DNA of 60,723 bases from an uncultured Bacteroidota bacterium (GTDB lineage Bacteria > Bacteroidota > Rhodothermia > Balneolales > Balneolaceae): positions 1 to 60,723 of the forward strand of contig CAJXOH010000008.1 of assembly GCA_913057895.1 (NCBI GenBank). Direction: 5' to 3'. A program made the position numbers and the translations under genes. A model generated the notes under the pieces. The model was given only the letters and a program-made list of their open reading frames with translations. It ran no database searches and was not told the origin of the DNA. Shown one piece after another: positions 45,352 through 55,221 of this stretch (positions are counted from its first letter, which is position 1; the number at the start of each line of letters is the position of its first letter).

Positions 45352-46944
45352 TTGGGCATCCTCTTTCGACAAGCACTCAAAAACACCATTCTAAGCTATC
45401 TTGGCATAGGATTAGGTGTCATAACTACGCTTTTCCTTTATCCACGCATTCTTGCACCTGAAGAGTTTGGACTGATTAAGCTCTTTACATCCTTTACCAT
45501 GATTGGCGCACATCTTGGATCACTTGGATTCCGTGGAGCCATTCTTAGATTCATGCCGGCCGTTGAAGACTACCCTTCTAGACGGTTTCGATTCATTCAA
45601 CTTTCCTTTCTGGTTCCCTTAATTGGGTTTAGCCTATACCTCGCACTGTTTTTTGTATTGGAGCCATGGATTGATGGGTACTATGCAAAAGAATCGGCCC
45701 TCTTCCTTGATTACAAGCGTTGGACGCTCCCTATGACGCTTTTCATTATCTACTATGAGATACTCAATAGTTTTCTTCGATCGATGAAGGATTCTGTGTC
45801 TGGATTGGTCTCCTCAGAGATTATACTTCGAGGGCTCGTAATCACATTGTTGGTCGTGATGTGGCAACAGTGGCTCACATTCCCACAATTTGTTGTGGGT
45901 TTTGTCTCGATTTATGGAGTCTCTTCACTTTACATGCTGTGGAAAGTCGCTTCATACGGGTTATTTAGGCCAAATTCTCAGCTTGCAGCAGAAGATCAAG
46001 CGCCACGCGAGCCCTCAAAACCATTCCCAAGAGGCTTCAAGAAGCTTTTGGTCAAGTACTCTGGGTTCACACTTTTTGGTGGATTTGCAGGGCTAGTGGT
46101 TATGAATATTGACATCTTGATGATTGGCTCCCTATTAGGCCTGCGTGAGACAGCCATCTACGCAATGTCCTACTATATGGTCTCTGTCATGACTGTTCCC
46201 TTGCGTTCTCTAGAGCGTATTGGAACGCCTCTCATTGCAGATGCGATGCAAAAAAACGACCTGTCAACAGTGAAACAGATTTATCAAAAAACCTCAATGA
46301 ATGGCATTATGATGGGGTTTTTAATCACAATGGTGATTTGGATAAACTTGGAGTTCGTGTTTTCACTTTTACCTGATGCGTATCGAGCAAGCCGATGGAT
46401 CTTTTTTTGGTTGGCTGTGGGTCGATTGATTGACACCTTTGCGGGGCTTAACGGCTCTATTTTGGTGCATTCAAAATACTTTACCATTGATCTTTGGACC
46501 ATCCTTGCACTCATGGGGATCTCGTTTGGTCTTAATGCGACATTTATTCCACTTTTTGGCCTGCAAGGAGCTGCCTTAGCAACCACTTGTTCCCTGGTTT
46601 TATATAATGGGGTCAAGCTTCTTGTTGTCTGGAAAGGTCTTGGACTCCATCCATTCACCCGTGCTGTGTTTGGGTATGGCCTGATGCTTCTCCCCTTTGC
46701 CGGATTGATGTATGTAGCTCCAAAGCTCTCTGTTAACCTTTTAACACTGGGAGATTGGGCACGTCCATTTCCATGGATTGAACTTGCTCTTGAAGGAGCC
46801 ATCGTCACTGCACCCATCGTGGGACTTTATGGCCTAGGCCTTTATTACTTACCGATCTCGAAGGATGCAAAACGAGGAATTCGTACTATTTTAGCTAAAG
46901 TTCATCCTAGCTTTGCCTCAGGTACTGGACAAACACCCACGTGA
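45352..46944 (+). CDS. Wzx-like polysaccharide/lipid flippase (MOP superfamily)
   Basis: A 530-residue inner-membrane protein with about fourteen hydrophobic segments in the pattern of polysaccharide flippases of the MOP superfamily. The N-terminus has KNTILSYLGIGLGVITTLFL and FGLIKLFTSFTMIG, as expected for oligosaccharide flippases (PST/Wzx type). The transported lipid-linked glycan is unknown. It may also flip lipid II-type substrates, but MurJ motifs are not evident. The start is a TTG directly after gatC. A basic C-terminus follows. It sits between gatC and murI with no other glycan genes, so its pathway is not shown by context. Confidence 0.85.
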   Translation: MGILFRQALKNTILSYLGIGLGVITTLFLYPRILAPEEFGLIKLFTSFTMIGAHLGSLGFRGAILRFMPAVEDYPSRRFRFIQLSFLVPLIGFSLYLALFFVLEPWIDGYYAKESALFLDYKRWTLPMTLFIIYYEILNSFLRSMKDSVSGLVSSEIILRGLVITLLVVMWQQWLTFPQFVVGFVSIYGVSSLYMLWKVASYGLFRPNSQLAAEDQAPREPSKPFPRGFKKLLVKYSGFTLFGGFAGLVVMNIDILMIGSLLGLRETAIYAMSYYMVSVMTVPLRSLERIGTPLIADAMQKNDLSTVKQIYQKTSMNGIMMGFLITMVIWINLEFVFSLLPDAYRASRWIFFWLAVGRLIDTFAGLNGSILVHSKYFTIDLWTILALMGISFGLNATFIPLFGLQGAALATTCSLVLYNGVKLLVVWKGLGLHPFTRAVFGYGLMLLPFAGLMYVAPKLSVNLLTLGDWARPFPWIELALEGAIVTAPIVGLYGLGLYYLPISKDAKRGIRTILAKVHPSFASGTGQTPT

Positions 46945-46987
46945 GTTCGAATCCTTATCAACCCTGGTCATCTATTAAATCACCCGT

Positions 46988-47863
46988 ATGAGTCCAACAC
47001 CAACAGACGAGCTAATCCAAAGACCTATCGGTGTTTTTGATTCTGGCGTTGGTGGATTAACGGTTGCCAAAGCGATTCATCAGGCACTTCCACATGAGAA
47101 GATTCTCTATGTTGGAGATACCGCTAGAGTGCCTTACGGAACAAAATCTAAGGATGTGATTCAGCAGTATACCCGTGAAATTTTGACGAAAATGGACGCT
47201 GCAGAGGTCAAAGCGATTGTTGTTGCATGCAATACAGTATCTGCACTTGCACACGACGTGCTAGAGGAATGGAAAGATTTGATTCCCATGATTGATGTGT
47301 TAACTGCAGGTGTAGAAGCGACGATAGATCATCTTTACCCTCACAAGAATAGTCAAAGCATTCCCACAGTAGGGGTATTAGGCACAGCTGCGACAATTTC
47401 ATCCAATGCCTACGAATCCCATCTGACTCAACGATGGCCAGAACTTCAGGTGCGCAGCCAAGCGTGTCCTTTACTTGTACCCCTTGCAGAGGAGGGATGG
47501 GATGGGCAGAGTGACGTTGTTCGTCGCACATTGGAGGTGTATCTAGAACCTTTGCAAACTCACTCACTGGATGCTGTTATCCTAGGATGTACGCATTACC
47601 CGTTATTTCGAGATGCAATCGAAGCTCAATTATCCTCATCTCCCATGATCGTGGACTCCGGTGAAGCCGTTGCTCAGTCCCTACGAGCACAACTTCAAGA
47701 GCATGGGCTAGAGCGGTTGGAGTCGACCTCTGCATCCTCTTCTAGGCCTTCAACAAACTGGCTTGAGTGCTGGGTGACTGATAGACCCGACCACGTTCAG
47801 GGACTGGCAGAACGAATTCTAGGTGAACCTATCACCGAGGTTGCTCACATTACCCTAGACTAA
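46988..47863 (+). CDS. murI: Glutamate racemase MurI
   Basis: MurI interconverts L- and D-glutamate and supplies D-glutamate to MurD for peptidoglycan. The sequence has IGVFDSGVGGLTVAKAI at the start, VGDTARVPYGTKS, the first catalytic Cys in VVACNTVSA, VGVLGTAATI, and the second catalytic Cys in LGCTHYPLF. The length of 291 residues is slightly above average, with a Ser/Thr-rich insert near residue 245. The stop overlaps the convergent PhoH-like gene's stop by four bases. It is far from the dcw cluster but belongs to the same pathway. Confidence 0.97.
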   Translation: MSPTPTDELIQRPIGVFDSGVGGLTVAKAIHQALPHEKILYVGDTARVPYGTKSKDVIQQYTREILTKMDAAEVKAIVVACNTVSALAHDVLEEWKDLIPMIDVLTAGVEATIDHLYPHKNSQSIPTVGVLGTAATISSNAYESHLTQRWPELQVRSQACPLLVPLAEEGWDGQSDVVRRTLEVYLEPLQTHSLDAVILGCTHYPLFRDAIEAQLSSSPMIVDSGEAVAQSLRAQLQEHGLERLESTSASSSRPSTNWLECWVTDRPDHVQGLAERILGEPITEVAHITLD

Positions 47864-49353
47864 AGAAGCGTGCTCGCCACATTTGCAAGTTGCGATCTCT
47901 CCCCTTTTTCAAGTCCTACATGCGCATACAATTCACTATCTGCTAATCGATCGACCAGATAGGAAAGCCCATTGCTTTCGGCGTCTAGATATGGCGTATC
48001 TATTTGAAAAATATCACCCGTGAAGATGATTTTGGTTTGCTCTCCAGCCCTTGTAATAATCGTTTTAATCTCATGTGGAGTCAGGTTCTGAGCCTCATCG
48101 ATAATGAATATGACATTAGACAGACTACGACCACGAATGTACGCCAAAGGAACAATCGTCAGTTTTTCAGATTGAACCATTTCATCAATCTTCTTGAACT
48201 GTTTGCTTGATTCGCTGAATTGGTTTTTGATGATGCTCAAATTATCCCAAAGCGGTTGCATGTAAGGGTCAATCTTCGACTTTACATCCCCAGGTAGATA
48301 CCCAAGATCACGATTGCTTAATGGGACAATGGGTCGGGCGAGATATATTTGCCGATACTCACTACGTTGTTCCAAGGCTCCTGCCAATGCCAACAATGTT
48401 TTTCCTGTACCAGCTGCACCCGTAATGGTGACCAGAGGAACTTTGGGGTCAAGAACTGCATGCAATGCAAAGGTTTGTTCCGCATTGCGTGGCACAACCC
48501 CATAGGCGGTCATTTTATGGAGTAGTTCAAGTGCCCCTGATTGATGACGATAGGTAGCCAATGCTGAGGCAGAGTTATGCTTGAGTAAGTAATAATGATT
48601 CTTGATGGCAGGTTCCTTGAGCACGCTATCTGCTGGGATCGACCCATGGGCATACAACTCCTGGATGGGTGTGGGGTCTGCAAGTTCTAGCGTCGTACGA
48701 CCACGATACAAATGATCGATATCCTTTACACGAACGGTTTCATAATCCTCTGCTTCAAGGTCCATAGCGCGAGCCTTGAGTCGCAAATTGATGTCTTTTG
48801 ACACCAAGATCACACGCCGTCCTTTCTCCGCCTTACGAAGATGAAGTGCTGCATTTAAAATTCGGTGGTCATTTTTGGATGACCCAAACGCTTTGTTTGC
48901 GTCCTGGCCATTCCCTCCATCTTCGGTGACCACCTTGATACGCCCAGAAGATCGGCCATTTAAAGGAATCCACTCACGCATCATTTTATTCTCACCAGAA
49001 ATTTTATCGAGGTAACGGATGAGTTCGCGCGCGTGCAGATTGGTGACACTGTTCCCTTTTTTGAAGGTATCAAGCTCTTCAAGAACAGTTATAGGAATCG
49101 CTACATCGTGCTCCTGAAAATTTCGAACGGCCTCTGAATCATAAAGCAGTACAGATGTATCAAGTACAAAGACCTTTGAGGGATTTTTTTTACTACTGGA
49201 TGATGTAGATCCCTTTTTTGAAGGTATAGAGGCTGTTGATTTCTTAGGGGCTCCGGTCTTTTTTGTTGCGTTTGTTGATTTTCGGGGTGTGCTAGATCTC
49301 TTGGATTTGTCTTTCTTGACGCTGGCTTTATCGCCAGAGGTCGAGGTAGGCAT
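47860..49353 (-). CDS. PIN-PhoH family ATPase (YlaK-like)
   Basis: A two-domain protein. An N-terminal PIN (ribonuclease-like) domain begins KVFVLDTSVLLYDSEAV, with the acidic residues of the fold in VLEELDTF and in the stretch VILVSKDINLRLKA. The C-terminal PhoH ATPase has ITGAAGTGKTLLALAGAL and FIIDEAQNLTPHEIKTI. PIN-PhoH proteins are proposed to unwind and cleave RNA. Before the PIN domain is a 55-residue Lys/Ser/Thr-rich low-complexity tail. The frame stays open to 49404 (a TTG), but the ATG at 49353 is preferred. The 497 residues exceed the usual ~440 by this tail. It is convergent with murI. Confidence 0.93.
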   Translation of the reverse strand: MPTSTSGDKASVKKDKSKRSSTPRKSTNATKKTGAPKKSTASIPSKKGSTSSSSKKNPSKVFVLDTSVLLYDSEAVRNFQEHDVAIPITVLEELDTFKKGNSVTNLHARELIRYLDKISGENKMMREWIPLNGRSSGRIKVVTEDGGNGQDANKAFGSSKNDHRILNAALHLRKAEKGRRVILVSKDINLRLKARAMDLEAEDYETVRVKDIDHLYRGRTTLELADPTPIQELYAHGSIPADSVLKEPAIKNHYYLLKHNSASALATYRHQSGALELLHKMTAYGVVPRNAEQTFALHAVLDPKVPLVTITGAAGTGKTLLALAGALEQRSEYRQIYLARPIVPLSNRDLGYLPGDVKSKIDPYMQPLWDNLSIIKNQFSESSKQFKKIDEMVQSEKLTIVPLAYIRGRSLSNVIFIIDEAQNLTPHEIKTIITRAGEQTKIIFTGDIFQIDTPYLDAESNGLSYLVDRLADSELYAHVGLEKGERSQLANVASTLL

Positions 49354-49538
49354 GGAGCAACAGGTTAGGTTAGAACAATGGTTTATGGATAGTAAGTGAG
49401 CCAACGTTCATATTCAACGGGGAAACAAAAAATTTGTGTTAAGGCTTTTTGTGTATTGGGGTGCGAGACGGAAGAAGTGGGGTGATAGAGTTGAGTGTTG
49501 AGACTCCGACTTCATCAGTAATAGGCACCCATGGAGTC

Positions 49539-50402
49539 TCAACGATGGACAGACCGGTAGCTGTACAGTGCAATAGATGTTGCAACGGCTGCATTTAAAC
49601 TCTCTACAAGCGGGGTTGTGGATGATTTGGGTGTTTTAGACGCTGAGCCATTCTGCGGATGGGTCCGTTGTGTAGGTGAGATATGAAGCGATGTTTGTAA
49701 TGCATCACGCGTTGAAGCACTCAAGCCATTGCCTTCATTGCCAATCGCAAGAATAGAATGATTATCCCATTGTGCACGCTCAATGGGTATGGCGTTCTCA
49801 CTAAGGTCAAGCCCAAAAAGCGTATGAGACGAAGGGAGAGATGACACCCACTCGTACGGTACGTGAGCAATTGGAATGACGCCCATTGCACCTGAAAGGG
49901 CTCTAACAACCTTTGAATTCCATGGATCCACACAGCCTGGTGCACAGAGTACTGCGTCAACACCAAACCAGCTCGCTGTGCGGAGAATGGTCCCCATATT
50001 TCCCGGGTCTTGGATATCGTCCAAATATAGTACAAGACTTTGTGGCTGTTGAGCCAGTACATCAAAGCCACGCTCAACATCCCAATCCCCTGGTATCGAA
50101 ACTAGGGCAAAAAGACTTTGTGGTGATGGAGTGTCACTAAGCTTTTTGCACTGCCTAGGAGTAGCCAAACAAATGGATTCCTCTTTGACACCCATGGACA
50201 CCAACGATGCAATTCGCTCTGGTGAAGGGTTCTCGCCACCTTCTAGTGATACAATAATCTGAAGGATATCAAGGTGCTGATTCTTGAGGACTTGTTGCAC
50301 AGATCTCTCCCCCTCGACTAAACATTGGCCTAAGTTTTTACGAACTTTGCGTTGATGGAGCTTTGCCCAAGATGTACATTGGGACTCGGAAAGACGTTGC
50401 AT
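49539..50402 (-). CDS. TrmH/SpoU-family RNA 2'-O-methyltransferase
   Basis: A SPOUT-fold methyltransferase using S-adenosylmethionine to methylate a ribose 2'-OH in rRNA or tRNA. The N-terminal part has HQRKVRKNLGQCLVEGERSV, a SpoU substrate-binding-like domain. The catalytic part shows DDIQDPGNMGTILRTASWFG, FGLDLSENAIPIERA, ILAIGNEGNGLS and the C-terminal ESLNAAVATSIALY. All three SpoU motifs are present. The target (for example 23S G2251 or a tRNA) cannot be told. The length of 287 residues is typical. Its start lies only 19 bases from the start of the divergent aldehyde dehydrogenase gene. Confidence 0.93.
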   Translation of the reverse strand: MQRLSESQCTSWAKLHQRKVRKNLGQCLVEGERSVQQVLKNQHLDILQIIVSLEGGENPSPERIASLVSMGVKEESICLATPRQCKKLSDTPSPQSLFALVSIPGDWDVERGFDVLAQQPQSLVLYLDDIQDPGNMGTILRTASWFGVDAVLCAPGCVDPWNSKVVRALSGAMGVIPIAHVPYEWVSSLPSSHTLFGLDLSENAIPIERAQWDNHSILAIGNEGNGLSASTRDALQTSLHISPTQRTHPQNGSASKTPKSSTTPLVESLNAAVATSIALYSYRSVHR

Positions 50403-50421
50403 AACTCAAAATAGGATATCC

Positions 50422-51951
50422 ATGGATTTTTTGACTCAAATCTTTGACGGAAAGGGCCCTGCCCTTGGAACTTCAACTGGCCAAGCTTTTTTTGGGGATG
50501 GGGATGCATTTGATGCAAACAGTCCCATAAATGGTGCCGTTCTTGGACAAGTTCGTGCAACCACTAGGGACGAATATGAGCATGTCGTGCGTACCGCTGA
50601 GAGCGCGTTTGAGTCCTGGAGAATGATGCCTGCACCTCAACGTGGAGAAATTGTCCGACAGATTGGTGAGGCATTGCGTGAACATAAGGAAGCCCTTGGC
50701 TTGTTGGTCAGTCAGGAGATGGGAAAAATCTACCAAGAAGGACTTGGCGAAGTCCAAGAAATGATAGATATCTGTGATTTTGCTGTAGGATTATCCCGAC
50801 AACTATACGGGCTCACCATGCACTCTGAGAGACCTCTTCACCGGATGTATGAGCAGTGGCATCCTCTTGGTATCGTTGGCGTGATGTCCGCATTTAATTT
50901 TCCCGTAGCAGTTTACTCATGGAATGCCATGATTGCGGCCGTTTGTGGCGATGTAGTAATCTGGAAACCAAGTGAAAAAGCACCTTTGTGTGGAATTGCC
51001 GTCCAACAAATCATCGCAGGGGTTCTCGCAGAGAATGATGTCCCAGAAGGAGTCTTTAATCTGATTCAAGGAGATCGTGAGGTTGGCGAATGGTGCACAC
51101 ATGATACACGACTACCGTTGATATCTGCCACAGGATCCATACGAATGGGGAAAGAAGTAGCCCAAGTGGTAGGGGCTCGACTTGGAAAAAGCTTGCTTGA
51201 ATTAGGAGGAAATAATGCCGTTATCGTAAGTGATCAAGCAGATCTCGAAATGGCGATCCGTGCCATTGTCTTTGGGGCTGTGGGCACAGCTGGACAACGT
51301 TGTACATCCACGCGGCGATTATTTGTGCATGATGCTGTCTTTGATGATGTCAAACAGAGACTTTTATCGATTTATAAAAACATTACCATTGGAGACCCTA
51401 CAGCTGAAGGAACCTTGGTAGGCCCACTAATTGATGACCAGGCTGTAGACACGATGCAAGCAGCTCTAAAGGCTGTTGTCGAGCAAGGGGGACAAATACT
51501 TTACGGAGGGGATGATCTTCGAGGGTCTGCCGCACCTGTCGCGGGAGGCCATTATGTTAAACCTGCAATTTGCATTGCTGAGAATGAGTATGACATTGTT
51601 CAGGAAGAAACCTTTGCGCCTATTCTATACCTGATTCGCGTGTCCTCTGTAGAGGAGGCCGTGAAGCTGCAAAATGATGTAAAACAAGGATTAAGTTCAT
51701 CAATATTCACGATGAATATGCGGGAGTCCGAGCTCTTTTTATCCCATCAAGGATCCGATTGTGGTATCGCAAATGTCAATATCGGTACCAGCGGTGCAGA
51801 GATTGGAGGCGCCTTTGGTGGAGAAAAAGAGACTGGAGGTGGGCGGGAGTCAGGTTCTGATTCTTGGAAAGCCTATATGCGTCGTCAAACCAATACGATT
51901 AATTGGGGGTCTGAATTACCGTTGGCACAAGGAATTAGTTTTGATGTGTAA
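50422..51951 (+). CDS. Aldehyde dehydrogenase of the ALDH7 type (aminoadipate-semialdehyde-like)
   Basis: An NAD(P)-dependent aldehyde dehydrogenase similar to ALDH7/antiquitin and bacterial piperideine-6-carboxylate (amino-adipate semialdehyde) dehydrogenases of lysine catabolism. The substrate loop HSERPLHRMYEQWHPLGIVG and SAFNFPVAVYSWNAM are typical of ALDH7. The catalytic Glu lies in LLELGGNNAVIV and the catalytic Cys in GTAGQRCTSTRRL. The C-terminal region ends WGSELPLAQGISFDV. The 509-residue length is normal. No other lysine-degradation gene is adjacent, so the physiological substrate remains open. The start is divergent from the TrmH-type gene. Confidence 0.92.
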   Translation: MDFLTQIFDGKGPALGTSTGQAFFGDGDAFDANSPINGAVLGQVRATTRDEYEHVVRTAESAFESWRMMPAPQRGEIVRQIGEALREHKEALGLLVSQEMGKIYQEGLGEVQEMIDICDFAVGLSRQLYGLTMHSERPLHRMYEQWHPLGIVGVMSAFNFPVAVYSWNAMIAAVCGDVVIWKPSEKAPLCGIAVQQIIAGVLAENDVPEGVFNLIQGDREVGEWCTHDTRLPLISATGSIRMGKEVAQVVGARLGKSLLELGGNNAVIVSDQADLEMAIRAIVFGAVGTAGQRCTSTRRLFVHDAVFDDVKQRLLSIYKNITIGDPTAEGTLVGPLIDDQAVDTMQAALKAVVEQGGQILYGGDDLRGSAAPVAGGHYVKPAICIAENEYDIVQEETFAPILYLIRVSSVEEAVKLQNDVKQGLSSSIFTMNMRESELFLSHQGSDCGIANVNIGTSGAEIGGAFGGEKETGGGRESGSDSWKAYMRRQTNTINWGSELPLAQGISFDV

Positions 51952-52011
51952 GACAGTATTGAGAATGCTTCACCAGGGGTAGACTTTCAAGTACGATATT
52001 CCTGCCTACCG

Positions 52012-52707
52012 CTATAATTGATCCACGGTACGCCAAACCTCTGGACCTTCTTCAAAGAGCAGATCCAGACTGGAACAATCTCCAACATTCGGGTCCCATC
52101 TCTGTCGGTAGACCGGTTCTGTCCATGCAGGCATGGACGTGCGATTGGGTGGTTGTGGAGAGTATGCGTTGGTTCCAGGTTCCATCCAAACATCCTTTCG
52201 AAACCAAGCTTCTTGGAATATCGCTTCATCCAACATGGACGCACGAACCCATTTTCGAGTTATATCATGAAGCCCCAACCAGTTTGCGAGCCACTGTCCA
52301 TGTGCTACGATGCATTCCATCACATCACTAGGGGCGTCGAGCCAGAATCTTTCCCATTCTGGTCGTAATTCATCAAATCCATAGCTTGTTTTATAGGAAG
52401 GCTCCAGCGATTTGGCCCAATGATGAATCATGGAATCAACATTTTTAGAATCCCACTGAAGATCATGCAAGGAACGCCCCTTCCAATGTTGGGTGTCTGC
52501 ATGGAGCGAGAGCCATTGTTTTTTACCCAACATGTTAATGGCTAAACGATGGGATCGCCCCTTACGACTCCAAAGAGAACTATCAAGGAGAATGACATGA
52601 TCCGCACGTTTCATAGCTGCCCAATCTCGCAAATGAGGTGCCAAGACTGGGGTCGTAAAGTAGAGTTGTCCTTCTAGCGCAACTGCCATCGCACCCTCAA
52701 AAGCCAT
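52012..52707 (-). CDS. WbqC-like protein
   Basis: A 231-residue cytoplasmic protein resembling the WbqC family, which is found with surface-polysaccharide genes and has an unclear role. Family-like parts are QLYFTTPVLAPHLRDWAAMK at the start, with an acidic or hydrophobic DHVILLDSSLWSRKGRSHR stretch, RWLSLHA-type strands in the middle, and LDLLFEEGPEVW near the C-terminus, similar to WbqC's final helix. The expected HQxxYLPx motif of the family is not clear here. The assignment is from memory of the pattern. It lies 10 bases after the NhaC-type gene on the same strand. Confidence 0.6.
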   Translation of the reverse strand: MAFEGAMAVALEGQLYFTTPVLAPHLRDWAAMKRADHVILLDSSLWSRKGRSHRLAINMLGKKQWLSLHADTQHWKGRSLHDLQWDSKNVDSMIHHWAKSLEPSYKTSYGFDELRPEWERFWLDAPSDVMECIVAHGQWLANWLGLHDITRKWVRASMLDEAIFQEAWFRKDVWMEPGTNAYSPQPPNRTSMPAWTEPVYRQRWDPNVGDCSSLDLLFEEGPEVWRTVDQL

Positions 52708-52717
52708 TCATGTATGA

Positions 52718-54472
52718 TTAGGCGTAATCCTCAGGATTCGGTGACTTACCAAACGTCCAAATGACCGCAACAATCAGCCCTGCACCCACCAGGTAGGCAA
52801 TCCACCCTGGAAGACCCCATGCGACTACAGCGAGATAAGAAACCAAGGCCAGAGCTCCCCCAACCAACGCATAAGGCATTTGAGTGTTCACGTGCTCAAT
52901 GTGGTTACACTGCGTCGCTAGAGAACTCAATATGGTTGTATCAGAAATCGGAGATATATGATCTCCAAGGACCGCACCCGCTAAAACAGCACTCACGGCT
53001 GCGTAGATAAATACTGATATTTCATCGGTAGGGTACCCATATTCCAAGCCAAGATTCCACACAAGAGGCAACACCAATGGCATTAAAATTCCCATGGTCC
53101 CCCAGCTCGAGCCAGTGGCAAAAGCTGTAGCAGCCGACAACACAAATACAACAAGAGGTAAATACATCGGGTCAATTGCTGTACCAAATACCGTGACCAG
53201 GAAATCCGCTGTGCCAAGATCTTGCGTGATTGCACTCAACGACCATGCTAGTACAAGTACTAGAAGGCCATCATACATCGTATGCATCCCAGAAAACATC
53301 GCCTCTAGCGTATCGTCAAATGATAACAAGCGTTGTCCAACCGTTAGGATAATGGCAACCACCATGGAGAGCATCGATCCCCACACCAATGCAGCATATG
53401 AATCTGCAGAGCCAATGATGTCTTGAATCGTAGATCCTTCCCCTGTTACAATCAAGCCTCCAACAACGCCAGAGACAAGCATTACAATCGGAATGAATGC
53501 ATTGAGCCAATGGGAAACAGTCTCTTTTTTGACTTCCTCTGGATCTTCATCTTTGTATAATCCGTAGGTGTCTAGTTCTGGATTCTTTGCAGCTTTATAG
53601 AGTTTGATCCGCTCTGCTAACATCGGACCGAAATCCTTTCCAGAGATCGCAATTAGAATTACAAAAAAGATGGTGAAGAACGCATAAAAATTAAAGGGCA
53701 ATGCCTTAAGAAATACTGTATATGCAGGTTCAGAGAATCCTTCAATACCCGCTGAAGCGCTTGCAATATAGCCCACCATAGCACCAATCCAGGTAGAGAT
53801 TAAGGCAACGGTAGCAACGGGTGCCGCGGTTGAATCGACTAGATAGGCAAGCTTTGCTCGGCTGATTTTGAGCTTATCGGTAAGAGGTCGCATTGTGTTA
53901 CCCACGACCATTGTATTGGCGTAATCATCAAAGAAAATGACAAACCCTAAAAGTGATGTTAACAACTGCCCCTGAGGCTTTGATTTCACAAGCTTTCCTA
54001 ACTGGCGAATGACTCCTCTCGTCCCTCCATTCTTGGAGATAATGCCAATCATTCCTCCAATAAGAAGTGTAAAGATGAGGATGCTCATGTGACCTTCATC
54101 GGCTGTCTGGGGAACAATATACCCCGTCAATGACTCAAAAAAGCTTCCAAACACCCCTTGAAAAGAACGCTCACCGACAAGCCATGCGCCCATCCAAATA
54201 CCCATAAAAAGCGCGAGCAATACTTGTCGAAAAATCAATGCAAATCCAATAGCAAGCAACGGTGGCACAACGCTTACCCATGTCCCAACAATCGAGTCGC
54301 TACTCGAAGGGGTCACCTGAGCGGTGGTTTGGACCGAATCTTGTACAATCTCACTACCTACAGGAACCATGCCTGTGGTGCTAAGCAAAATCCCCCCTAC
54401 TAGAAGGATTCCGGTAAGGCGGAATAGACTCGGAAGGGGTAATAATTTCTTCATAAGCAGATAAAATAACAT
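52718..54472 (-). CDS. NhaC-family Na+/H+ antiporter
   Basis: A 584-residue inner-membrane transporter of the NhaC family, exchanging sodium for protons, though some members carry organic acids or amino acids. About twelve hydrophobic segments are visible. The signatures GDHISPISDTTILSSLATQC near the C-terminus and FFDDYANTMVVGNTMRP in the middle are typical of this group. A hydrophobic N-terminal stretch of about 35 residues could be a signal-like or extra membrane segment. The frame starts at 54472, with an ATG six codons later (54454, MKKLL) equally likely. It precedes the WbqC-like gene by 10 bases. Confidence 0.92.
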   Translation of the reverse strand: MLFYLLMKKLLPLPSLFRLTGILLVGGILLSTTGMVPVGSEIVQDSVQTTAQVTPSSSDSIVGTWVSVVPPLLAIGFALIFRQVLLALFMGIWMGAWLVGERSFQGVFGSFFESLTGYIVPQTADEGHMSILIFTLLIGGMIGIISKNGGTRGVIRQLGKLVKSKPQGQLLTSLLGFVIFFDDYANTMVVGNTMRPLTDKLKISRAKLAYLVDSTAAPVATVALISTWIGAMVGYIASASAGIEGFSEPAYTVFLKALPFNFYAFFTIFFVILIAISGKDFGPMLAERIKLYKAAKNPELDTYGLYKDEDPEEVKKETVSHWLNAFIPIVMLVSGVVGGLIVTGEGSTIQDIIGSADSYAALVWGSMLSMVVAIILTVGQRLLSFDDTLEAMFSGMHTMYDGLLVLVLAWSLSAITQDLGTADFLVTVFGTAIDPMYLPLVVFVLSAATAFATGSSWGTMGILMPLVLPLVWNLGLEYGYPTDEISVFIYAAVSAVLAGAVLGDHISPISDTTILSSLATQCNHIEHVNTQMPYALVGGALALVSYLAVVAWGLPGWIAYLVGAGLIVAVIWTFGKSPNPEDYA

Positions 54473-54576
54473 GCTTTACACTAAAACCAACCGTTGATGA
54501 CCACCTGGCAAGGTTTCGTTTTTAGATAAGACCCTCTAGGCGTACTTTTGAGAAGGGCTCATCACTTCTTCATTGC

Positions 54577-55221
54577 ATGGATCAACCTAAGTTCATTAAA
54601 CCTCGTCAAGCACTCGTAGAACTCCTTCGAGAGAAGGGGATTCAAGATGATCGTGTATTGAACGCTATTGGAACTGTTCCAAGGCATGCCTTCATCCAAA
54701 CCGGTCTTCATCACAGAGCCTACGAAGATACAGCACTGCCTATTGCCAAGGATCAAACGATCTCCCAGCCCTACACTGTGGCCAGACAATCTGAGCTACT
54801 CGAGGTTGGTCCAGGTGACAACGTCCTAGAAATTGGCACAGGATCTGGGTATCAAGCAGCTGTGCTTGTGGAAATGGGCGTCAGATTACATACCATAGAG
54901 CGCCACGAAGAGCTCCATCAACAGGCTCGTGAATGTTTGCATCAACTTGGGTACCGTGCCAAACAAAAATGTGGGGATGGAACGCTTGGATGGTCAGCGT
55001 TTGCTCCTTACGATGCGATCATAGTAACAGCTGGTGCACCTGTCGTACCAGAGTCATTAAAAGACCAACTCGCCCAAGGTGGAAGGCTTGTCATTCCTGT
55101 TGGAGATCAAGGCCAACAGCTGCTACTGCGCCTGACAAAACAAGCAGATGGACACTTTCGAGAAGAGTCCTTTAGTGATGTGGCCTTTGTCCCACTCATC
55201 GGGGATCAAGGGTGGGGATGA
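54577..55221 (+). CDS. pcm: Protein-L-isoaspartate O-methyltransferase
   Basis: Pcm methylates abnormal L-isoaspartyl residues with S-adenosylmethionine, starting their repair. The sequence shows VPRHAFIQTGLHHRAYEDTA, with the ISQPYTVARQSELL motif that holds the substrate site, and the SAM-binding VLEIGTGSGYQAAVL near residue 87. DAIIVTAGAPVVPESL and the C-terminal VAFVPLIGDQGW are also typical. The length of 214 residues is normal. It is preceded by a short, unremarkable gap from NhaC and followed by an AT-rich stretch before the T9SS cargo gene. Confidence 0.96.
   Translation: MDQPKFIKPRQALVELLREKGIQDDRVLNAIGTVPRHAFIQTGLHHRAYEDTALPIAKDQTISQPYTVARQSELLEVGPGDNVLEIGTGSGYQAAVLVEMGVRLHTIERHEELHQQARECLHQLGYRAKQKCGDGTLGWSAFAPYDAIIVTAGAPVVPESLKDQLAQGGRLVIPVGDQGQQLLLRLTKQADGHFREESFSDVAFVPLIGDQGWG

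Noticed and set aside
47860..47863. Overlapping stop codons of murI and the PhoH-like gene
   Set aside because: A four-base convergent overlap is ordinary compaction.
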